DNA of 19,912 nucleotides from contig DATDQA010000132.1 in assembly GCA_035292505.1 (NCBI GenBank), positions 1-19,912 of the forward strand, in the 5' to 3' direction. Positions 14,434-19,912 of the stretch are shown piece by piece. Below the pieces are notes generated by a model. It saw only the letters and a list, made by a program, of their open reading frames with translations. It was not told the origin of the DNA and made no database searches. Position 1 is the first letter of the stretch; each line of letters starts with the position of its first letter. Position numbers and translations under genes: made by a program. The DNA comes from DATDQA01 sp035292505 (GTDB taxonomy: Bacteria; Bacteroidota; Bacteroidia; Chitinophagales; Saprospiraceae).

Positions 14434-17400
14434 TCACAACACAATCAATCGCACCTTACTACTTCCGAATCCAGCCACGGTGTACAGCCCTCTTCCAAGT
14501 CCACTGAGAGAAATGGGAATCGAATTAGAACCATGCGATACTGACACTTTTTGGCTGAATACAGGAACGCCAATTGCGTCGGTGATCGTCAGGGTGAAAG
14601 TTGTTTCAGTTTCACTTTCCAATGTGATTACCACCTCGCTGGTGGTCGAAGGATTTGGGAATACACTCAAGGGTACCATTCCCTGCTGAATACCGTGCAT
14701 AAACTCTGTATGAGGCTTCGGTTCAGGGAGCATTTCGACAAATTGATCAGAGCAGGAGGGGAGGTCCGTACGGAGATGTGCACAGATGTTGAGAGGAAAT
14801 TCAGCAATATATCCGCCGAGATCAGGACTATCCGCAAGCTCAAAACCAGGAATAGTTGTGTTCCATACCCATTTCCAACCAGGTGCAGAAGGATTGTCAT
14901 ATAAATCGTAGCCACGTTCGCGCATCATGTTGACATACCGTTTTAAATGGATGTCCCGGAATTGCTCGGGTCCCTGCCGTAACGTGATGACTTGTCCCGC
15001 TGATGGTCCGGGTATTTCATCCGGCGCAAAGACGGACAGAGGGTAATCGATATATGGCGAAAGACTGAACTGATTCTCTGGCCCGTGATGTGTCAGATCT
15101 CCTCCAACATGATCAGCCTTCTGATTGAGCTTTTGCACAAGAGAGATTTGTGCAGGGGTGATCTGCCCGACACCAGGTTGAAACTCAATATTCATCGGTG
15201 GATCATAGGGATTATTCTCGCCTTTATAGAATCCTACCATAAGCAGATCATAATCGGCTGTAAGATATCTGTGAGTCTGTTGATCTTCTTCCAATTCTTC
15301 TGCACTGGCCATAACGAACAATGGCTCCAGGACATGTTGTTCCGACAAGGCCACACAGTTTTTGTCGAGATCGATTGGCTGGTTTAATGAAAATGGACTT
15401 CGCCACGTACACACTTTACTATTGTCCAGTACAGGCACGAGGACAACTTCGTCATCAAGATCAGGATCATCGTCGCCTGCGTTTTTTGCATGATCGATGT
15501 ACACAAGAAATTCCGATGTACAGACCTTCACTTTCAGGTGCCTCTGAAGGGTGACGCCATCAATCAGATTCTCCATCGCTTTAATATTGTAGGCATCTAT
15601 TTTCTTCTTGCGCTCCTCGCCGACAAAGATCAGCGGTATTTTACTGTAGCGCTGGTTTACCGGCAGATACCCTTTCTGCGGTCCCCAGTTAGAGCTTTTG
15701 GGTTTTACATCCATTTTTTTTGTCGCAGCACCCGTTTCCAACAGGTCAAGTCCGTCAGGGTTAACAGGCCGAAGGATGACGATCGCATTCTCCTCATCTG
15801 CCACTTCAGCGTAAGCACGGGCGTGTTCCGGAAGCATCCCAGACAAGCATATCGCCTCGCCGCCAGTATGCGAGGGCTTATAGATATCAATTTTATCCCC
15901 CGGATAATAAAACACTAACGGATGATCCGGAGCAGGAAAACCATCCTGATAGAAGTGCCACATTCCTCCATTCAGCAATGCCAGCACCCTGTCCTGGATC
16001 ACAGCATAACGCGGTGCATATGAGTGCAGAATATTCTCAAATACCGTCACACAATCCGGACAGTGTTTGTCCAACTCGCCGAGCTGACTTTCTACACGCA
16101 CCGTACCATCGTTTTCATCATGATTAAATACCAGGAAACGCAGAGTCTCAATCATCTCTTCTTCAAAATCCACAGTCTCTTCTTCACCGAGATAGCTATC
16201 GACCAGCTCTTCAAGCTGCGGCTTGAGTAATTTCTTCCACAACTGGTCAGCGACAATCTCGGTAGGAGAGAGGTCATCGACAAAATACAGGAGCAACGGA
16301 TCCGTGAGATCACCCATACCCACTTCCGCCATGAGGTATTTAAAAATGTCAAGTTCGTTGGGATATTCGAATGTACCATCGATGATATCAATGATCTGTC
16401 CACCTGTACGCATGACTTCATCGACCGAACTTTTGATGAGCTCCAGGACTTCTTCTTCGTCGAGCCCTTCGAGTTCTGGTACTGTTTGTCCGTCGTGTGT
16501 GGTTTGCGGACATAGACCGTAATCGCATAACGTCCTTTTCTCTGTCAGATAACTTTCCCGCAATGCACCGGCATAATACAGGAGCAGACTCATAAACCTG
16601 TACGTGGTATAATATACTGCATCCGGATCGTACATCGGATCCTTGAGACCACCTCTGCTTACATAACCGGCGATCGCATGGGCAGGTACTCTCGTTGTGC
16701 CGAGTACAGTAAGAGCTGTACCCTGACCCTCGGGTCCGGGAGGAGCCTGATCGAGAACTGCCTCAGAAGTTGGGGTGCTGCTCATATAATTTGCAATCAC
16801 CGATGCAACCTGCCCTTCTGTCCATGCCAATGGGCTGCTGAAAACAGATTGACCTTCAAGGAAGACCTTGAACGCACCGAGGTCCGAGCCAAAATGCGTA
16901 CTTGCAATGGTGATTAATCTGTTGATATCACCTTGCATCAGATTTTCCAGCCGTCGATATCCGGGTGCGGTGTTATAAAATTCTGATACATAAATGCGGG
17001 GAATGATTCCACCAAGGCTATGACCTACTATATCCACCTGCGTACATGCATATTGCAAAGAATCCCGGTAGAATTGCAGCGCTTCCTGGATTCCTCCATC
17101 ATTCTCCCAGAGTACATGTGAATTGTCAATGAAAGACGATCCTTCCGTGCTACCATTCGTAGCTGCATAGTCGAGCGTAAATACTTTGTAGCCACTCAGC
17201 GAAAGTTTAGTATACATAGACATCCCACCGGCCACTGCGGTCTTCCATGCATTGTCCGGCGTATCAAACGTGCCGTGTACAAGGATCACAGGAGGTCGCA
17301 CGATGGTGATGGGCCAATCGATTTCGGTAACCTGATCTCCACTGTGCGCAACGTTCACAAAGACATCAGATATGTGTATCCCGGCTGCATCCTTATCGCT

Positions 17401-18969
17401 TTCTTCATTTCCGGGAAAATCTTCCGGTGCGTTGAATACTGCGAAGCCATAATGCTTTCCACTGATCTCTATGGTGTTTGGACCCCAGGGCTTTTCGAGT
17501 GGAGTATCCAGGTATGTAAAATCTACAATCCCTGTTTGTGAGAACTCAGCGATCAGGACGATTTCTGACACACCATCTGATACGATGCCGGTTCTGGGGA
17601 AATCAGCCTCAAGAATCTGTACAGGCGTCAGATCGCGCACATCGTCTGCAATGCCAAGCCAGTCGACATAGAGCTGCGGATTTGCATCAATCATCCTGAT
17701 ACTTCGAAGAGGACTGCAACGCGCAAGAATTTCTTCCGGAGAATTACATCCCGGCATCGCAAAGGGATTGCTGATGGACACGACACCTGGAGGATTAGTC
17801 AGATAATCACATACCGCTTGTACGGCACAGTCTGAAAGGCTGCTGTTGCTTGTGATCGTCATGTCACGGCCAATGGTCGAAAGACGAGAAAGTCCACTGA
17901 GTGATTGCAGGTTATTATTGAACCTCACAATAAAATTTCCTCCGACAGATTCCAGCCCCTCAAGTCCGGTTAAGTTTATCAAGCCATCCATATCACTGAG
18001 GATCAAAGCAGCGCTCACCGATTTGAGCGACTCAAGACCGATTAAACTGGTGACGGAACGATTGAGGAACAAACTCAGGCCATCGGGATAGAATGCTGTC
18101 ACATCAGGATCCCCTCCTACCTGCGTAAGACTCGACAATCCGATAAAACTTGTCAGTGCAGGGTTGTTTCCAATGTAGAGTTCAACACCCACACTTTCGA
18201 GATGCTCCAGGCCAAGGATGTTTTCCAACGCGGTATTTACGTCGATGATAAGTCCTTGCGGTAATGCGGTGATGCCTTGTAGACCATTGAGGGATTGTAG
18301 GTTAGCATGCTGCACGATGCCGATTCTCGGTGCTTGCGTGAGATTCTGGAGGCCAGAGAGATCCGTGAGCAGATCGTTGTCATTGATCCAAAATGTGTTG
18401 CCAACAGAGGTAAGGGAGCGCAGACCCTGTAAGTCCACGAGGCCCTGATTGTGCTCAATCCAGAGATAGCCAGGGATAGAAGTAATCTGATGCAATCCTT
18501 CGAGTGAAGTAAGCGCATTGCAATCTCTGATGATAAGATTTCCGGTTTCGATAGTTGTGAGTTTCGAGAATGCGGTGATGTCTGCAAGTTGTTGATGCAA
18601 ACGGATGTCGATCGAACCAATTGATGAGAGGTTTTGAATACCATTCAGGCTGATGAGACTATTATTCTCATAGAAATTGAGTTCACCGACAATGGCCGTC
18701 ATTGATTCAAGTCCGGAGAGATCTGTCAGGGAAGTATAAGAAATCGACAATGCTCCAACTTGTGTCAATGCAGAGAGTCCATTGAGATTGATGACATTCT
18801 CACCGCTGATGATGAGTTGCCCTTCGATCACCGTACATCCATAGGTGGGTAAAAAAGAATCCACCTGCGCCTGCGTCACCAGAGAGATGCTGAAGCATTG
18901 CGCATGACTCTGAATATTCCAAAATAGGAGAGTGGAAAAAAGTACGAGTGTTGAGTGTAATCGTTCCAT
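14434..18969 (-). CDS. T9SS-secreted chimera: LRR region, lipase-type hydrolase and edema-factor/CyaA-like nucleotidyl cyclase
   Basis: This 1511-residue protein starts with a signal peptide (cleavage near SHA-Q24). Residues 50-380 are leucine-rich, receptor-L-like repeats (LNGLSALTQVGALSI and similar). Residues 421-555 look like a beta-sandwich. Residues 557-1000 are an alpha/beta hydrolase: HGTFD at 565, GHSLGG with nucleophile Ser651, and likely Asp954 and His982. Residues 1035-1370 match the catalytic domain of anthrax EF and CyaA: SGMLPEHA and LRPVN (Arg1067), TKKMDVKPKSSNWGPQKGYL (Lys1084, Lys1091), LTADYDL (Asp1239, Asp1241) and THHGPEN (His1295). The EF His351 position is Lys1089. Residues 1432-1511 are a T9SS type A sorting domain (VFPNPSTTSE to SKVRLIVL). 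EF and CyaA make cAMP inside eukaryotic cells after host activation; cyclase activity here is inferred. Confidence 0.93.
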   Translation of the reverse strand: MERLHSTLVLFSTLLFWNIQSHAQCFSISLVTQAQVDSFLPTYGCTVIEGQLIISGENVINLNGLSALTQVGALSISYTSLTDLSGLESMTAIVGELNFYENNSLISLNGIQNLSSIGSIDIRLHQQLADITAFSKLTTIETGNLIIRDCNALTSLEGLHQITSIPGYLWIEHNQGLVDLQGLRSLTSVGNTFWINDNDLLTDLSGLQNLTQAPRIGIVQHANLQSLNGLQGITALPQGLIIDVNTALENILGLEHLESVGVELYIGNNPALTSFIGLSSLTQVGGDPDVTAFYPDGLSLFLNRSVTSLIGLESLKSVSAALILSDMDGLINLTGLEGLESVGGNFIVRFNNNLQSLSGLSRLSTIGRDMTITSNSSLSDCAVQAVCDYLTNPPGVVSISNPFAMPGCNSPEEILARCSPLRSIRMIDANPQLYVDWLGIADDVRDLTPVQILEADFPRTGIVSDGVSEIVLIAEFSQTGIVDFTYLDTPLEKPWGPNTIEISGKHYGFAVFNAPEDFPGNEESDKDAAGIHISDVFVNVAHSGDQVTEIDWPITIVRPPVILVHGTFDTPDNAWKTAVAGGMSMYTKLSLSGYKVFTLDYAATNGSTEGSSFIDNSHVLWENDGGIQEALQFYRDSLQYACTQVDIVGHSLGGIIPRIYVSEFYNTAPGYRRLENLMQGDINRLITIASTHFGSDLGAFKVFLEGQSVFSSPLAWTEGQVASVIANYMSSTPTSEAVLDQAPPGPEGQGTALTVLGTTRVPAHAIAGYVSRGGLKDPMYDPDAVYYTTYRFMSLLLYYAGALRESYLTEKRTLCDYGLCPQTTHDGQTVPELEGLDEEEVLELIKSSVDEVMRTGGQIIDIIDGTFEYPNELDIFKYLMAEVGMGDLTDPLLLYFVDDLSPTEIVADQLWKKLLKPQLEELVDSYLGEEETVDFEEEMIETLRFLVFNHDENDGTVRVESQLGELDKHCPDCVTVFENILHSYAPRYAVIQDRVLALLNGGMWHFYQDGFPAPDHPLVFYYPGDKIDIYKPSHTGGEAICLSGMLPEHARAYAEVADEENAIVILRPVNPDGLDLLETGAATKKMDVKPKSSNWGPQKGYLPVNQRYSKIPLIFVGEERKKKIDAYNIKAMENLIDGVTLQRHLKVKVCTSEFLVYIDHAKNAGDDDPDLDDEVVLVPVLDNSKVCTWRSPFSLNQPIDLDKNCVALSEQHVLEPLFVMASAEELEEDQQTHRYLTADYDLLMVGFYKGENNPYDPPMNIEFQPGVGQITPAQISLVQKLNQKADHVGGDLTHHGPENQFSLSPYIDYPLSVFAPDEIPGPSAGQVITLRQGPEQFRDIHLKRYVNMMRERGYDLYDNPSAPGWKWVWNTTIPGFELADSPDLGGYIAEFPLNICAHLRTDLPSCSDQFVEMLPEPKPHTEFMHGIQQGMVPLSVFPNPSTTSEVVITLESETETTFTLTITDAIGVPVFSQKVSVSHGSNSIPISLSGLGRGLYTVAGFGSSKVRLIVL
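14437..14676 (-). other. Region encoding the T9SS type A C-terminal sorting domain
   Basis: Codons for residues 1432-1511: VPLSVFPNPSTTSEVVITLE, FTLTITDAIGVPVFSQKVSV, NSIPISLSGLGRGLYTVAGF. FPNP, the beta-rich body, the LS.L..GLY pattern and a basic C-terminal end are those of the Por secretion sorting domain, which directs outer-membrane translocation by T9SS and is then removed or anchored. Confidence 0.9.
14860..15867 (-). other. Region encoding the EF/CyaA/ExoY-like cyclase domain
   Basis: Codons for about residues 1035-1370 of the secreted chimera. Compared from memory with anthrax edema factor: SGMLPEHARAYAEVADEENA corresponds to SGLVPEHADAFKKIARELNT; ILRPVN to LFRPVN; KSSNWGPQKGYLPVNQRYSK to KSSDWGPVAGYIPFDQDLSK; LTADYDL to LTADYDL; GGDLTHHGPE to GGDVVNHGTE. 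The C-terminal stretch YVNMMRERGYDLYDNP resembles CyaA around GEGYVFYENRAYG. The spacing of all motifs is colinear. Confidence 0.9.
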
Positions 18970-18983
18970 GATCGGGATGAAGC

Positions 18984-19001
18984 TTTGAACGCGTGTTCAA
19001 A
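18984..19001. promoter_or_regulatory. Perfect inverted repeat TTTGAAC-N4-GTTCAAA at the cyclase-lipase promoter
   Basis: Two perfect 7-bp arms flank a 4-nt spacer, 14 bp upstream of the start codon at 18969. On the - strand a -7-like TATTTTGA (18997-19004) overlaps the distal arm, and a TTGC lies about 18 nt further upstream, at roughly -33 spacing. This is the geometry of a dimeric repressor operator that would block the -7 region. The assignment is inference. Confidence 0.45.
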
Positions 19002-19097
19002 ATACCAAATCCCGGAGAAAACGCAAGGACGATGAGGTATGGGGTGTGTATAACAAACTGTACGAACATTAGCAAATGCAGCAGGCACAATAAATCA

Positions 19098-19197
19098 ATT
19101 TCCGTTGGCTTTCCGCGAGCGCAGAAGCTACTCTGCGGACTGCGTCCGACGAAGGCGACTACGTCCGCCGAAGACGGAGGCGCTAGCCAGCGGAAAT
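19098..19197. repeat. 100-bp structured element with 13-bp inverted ends and an internal tandem repeat
   Basis: ATTTCCGTTGGCT (19098-19110) pairs with AGCCAGCGGAAAT (19185-19197), with one G-T wobble. Just inside, AGCGC (19118-19122) pairs with GCGCT (19180-19184). The interior has two tandem copies of a 17-mer, GACTGCGTCCGACGAAG (19138-19154) and GACTACGTCCGCCGAAG (19157-19173), identical at 15 of 17 positions. It is GC-rich compared with the flanking AT-rich DNA. It looks like a mobile or REP/MITE-like intergenic element, or a structured RNA; no transposase is present. Confidence 0.6.
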
Positions 19198-19219
19198 GTG
19201 AACAACAACCCCACATACG

Positions 19220-19233
19220 GGGGCTTCAGCCCC
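19220..19233. other. Compact palindrome GGGGCTTCAGCCCC
   Basis: GGGGC and GCCCC pair around TTCA. It shares the core GGCTTYAGCC with the palindrome at 8481-8494 while the outer base pairs differ but remain paired. Confidence 0.45.
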
Positions 19234-19310
19234 GAACCGGATTCGAGCAACAGTGCAATATGTGATCTACACCTCTCGAAGATATTGCTGGTCATATTTC
19301 AATCATTCCC

Positions 19311-19318
19311 TACCTTCA
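19311..19318 (+). promoter_or_regulatory. Weak promoter -7-like box TACCTTCA upstream of the HmuY-like gene
   Basis: TACCTTCA keeps TAnnTT of the consensus but not TG. A TTG at 19285-19287 lies 23 nt upstream, slightly longer than the usual 19-21 nt spacing. It is 48 nt before the ATG. Tentative. Confidence 0.25.
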
Positions 19319-19366
19319 TTCCAACACCAGACTTACATTATTTTTCCGAACCAAAATGATATACAC

Positions 19367-19912
19367 ATGAAATGGCCTTTCCTTATTCTCGCTCTCATTA
19401 CTGCAAACACAGTCTCTGCTCAGGAATCTCAGGAGATTTCCACCGGGGCGGGGTATAGTCTTCAGAGCTTTGTCAACCTTGGCGCGGGTACTGAAGTGCA
19501 AGTAGCGAATAATGCATGGGACATCGCTTTCTCCGTGACTCCTGATGATGCCGGCGTCTTCATCAACGAAAGCGTAGGATCGGCTTCCGGACTCCTGGCT
19601 ATCGAGGCGTACTATACACTATCCACAGATTTTTCCACAGCGCCAGATCAGGGGATTTTTGAGCAATTCCCGCAGATGAACCTGGAAAAAACCTGGTCGT
19701 ATGGGGCCTTGAATGAAATACGAAATCCTGACGATGCTGACGACTATGGATGGGGATATCTCAACCCTGAGACCCAGGAAATAACCGGCGAATATGTCTT
19801 CGTGATCAGACTTCGCGATGGCGACTACCTTAAGTTGCAAGTCCAATCGTTGATCGACGGAGTCTTCACTTTTCGCTATGCCAACTTCGATGGTTCCGGC
19901 GAAGAGACCAGG
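19367..19912 (+). CDS. HmuY-like exported protein (5' part, truncated by window end)
   Basis: An ATG at 19367 opens a frame of 182 codons with no stop before the window ends. A signal peptide (MKWPFLILALITANTVSA, then Q19) is followed by the HmuY-family pattern of Bacteroidota: STGAGYSLQSFVNLGAGTEV, AWDIAFS (Trp51, Asp52), INESVGSASG, then KTWSYGALNEIRNPDDADDY, GWGYLNPETQEITGEYVF and DGDYLKLQVQSL. HmuY of Porphyromonas binds haem outside the cell. Most environmental homologues carry this domain plus a T9SS sorting domain, which would lie beyond the window, and haem binding is not shown by this sequence. It is transcribed divergently from the cyclase-lipase gene. Confidence 0.8.
   Translation, partial: MKWPFLILALITANTVSAQESQEISTGAGYSLQSFVNLGAGTEVQVANNAWDIAFSVTPDDAGVFINESVGSASGLLAIEAYYTLSTDFSTAPDQGIFEQFPQMNLEKTWSYGALNEIRNPDDADDYGWGYLNPETQEITGEYVFVIRLRDGDYLKLQVQSLIDGVFTFRYANFDGSGEETR

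Larger units (their letters stand above)
18970..19366. other. 397-bp divergent intergenic region between the cyclase-lipase and HmuY-like genes
   Basis: No gene is supported. In order it contains a perfect inverted repeat next to the cyclase-lipase start (18984-19001), a 100-bp folded element (19098-19197), a compact GGGGCTTCAGCCCC palindrome (19220-19233) and a weak promoter-like box for the HmuY-like gene (19311-19318). Confidence 0.7.

Noticed and set aside
14415..14444. TTG start for the PqqB-like protein
   Set aside because: It would overlap the upstream gene and put a hydrophilic stretch before the signal peptide; the ATG at 14414 is better.
15490..15918. 142-residue + strand frame opposite the cyclase region
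   Set aside because: Antisense shadow of a strongly supported coding region; no conserved motif.
1..19912. tRNA, rRNA, transposase or integrase genes
   Set aside because: None could be recognised by eye on either strand; a tRNAscan or profile search would be decisive.

Overview
The window looks like a chromosome segment of a Bacteroidota bacterium, most plausibly a Saprospiria-type marine or environmental lineage. The evidence is two kinds of type IX secretion (T9SS) sorting domain, a gliding-associated surface protein, an HmuY-like exported protein, a DUF4271-hemD pair, an LptC lipoprotein next to a CorC/HlyC-type membrane protein, and promoter -7 boxes of the Bacteroidota type TAnnTTTG. 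The lineage is inferred from gene content only; no rRNA or tRNA gene was seen.

Layout. Positions 1-3155 (+ strand) hold the end of a large PKD/SprB-repeat surface protein, lptC overlapping it by 4 bp, and a CNNM/CBS/CorC membrane protein. Positions 3156-3680 are non-coding and carry four identical 28-bp direct repeats. Positions 3681-8295 (- strand) hold a PQQ-sugar-dehydrogenase-like lipoprotein and a fused B12-dependent acyl-CoA mutase (IcmF) whose active-site residues are of the isobutyryl-CoA type. Positions 8553-11093 (- strand) form a likely operon: a DUF4271 membrane protein, hemD and a Nudix CoA pyrophosphatase. Positions 11244-13148 (- strand) hold a sodium:solute symporter. Positions 13452-18969 (- strand) hold a PqqB-like metallo-beta-lactamase-fold protein and, 19 bp upstream of it, a 1511-residue secreted chimera. 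An HmuY-like gene starts divergently at 19367 and runs off the window.

The highlight is the 1511-residue protein. After a signal peptide it has a leucine-rich, receptor-L-like region, a lipase-type alpha/beta hydrolase with GHSLGG, and then a domain that closely matches the catalytic core of the calmodulin- or actin-activated toxin cyclases (anthrax edema factor, Bordetella CyaA, ExoY). It ends in a T9SS type A sorting domain. The Arg, both Lys, the metal-binding Asp-x-Asp and the metal-binding His are in place, but the motif-1 His is Lys and the segment between the metal motifs is short. This reads as a T9SS-exported effector carrying both a lipase/esterase and a nucleotidyl cyclase. I do not know of a described system with this architecture.

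The intergenic DNA is also structured. It contains degenerate short-period tandem repeats (7, 8 and 9 nt), compact palindromes, a 100-bp folded element in the divergent toxin/hmuY-like region, a perfect inverted repeat at the toxin promoter, and three promoters whose -7 box lies only 7-9 nt before the ATG, which suggests leaderless transcripts.
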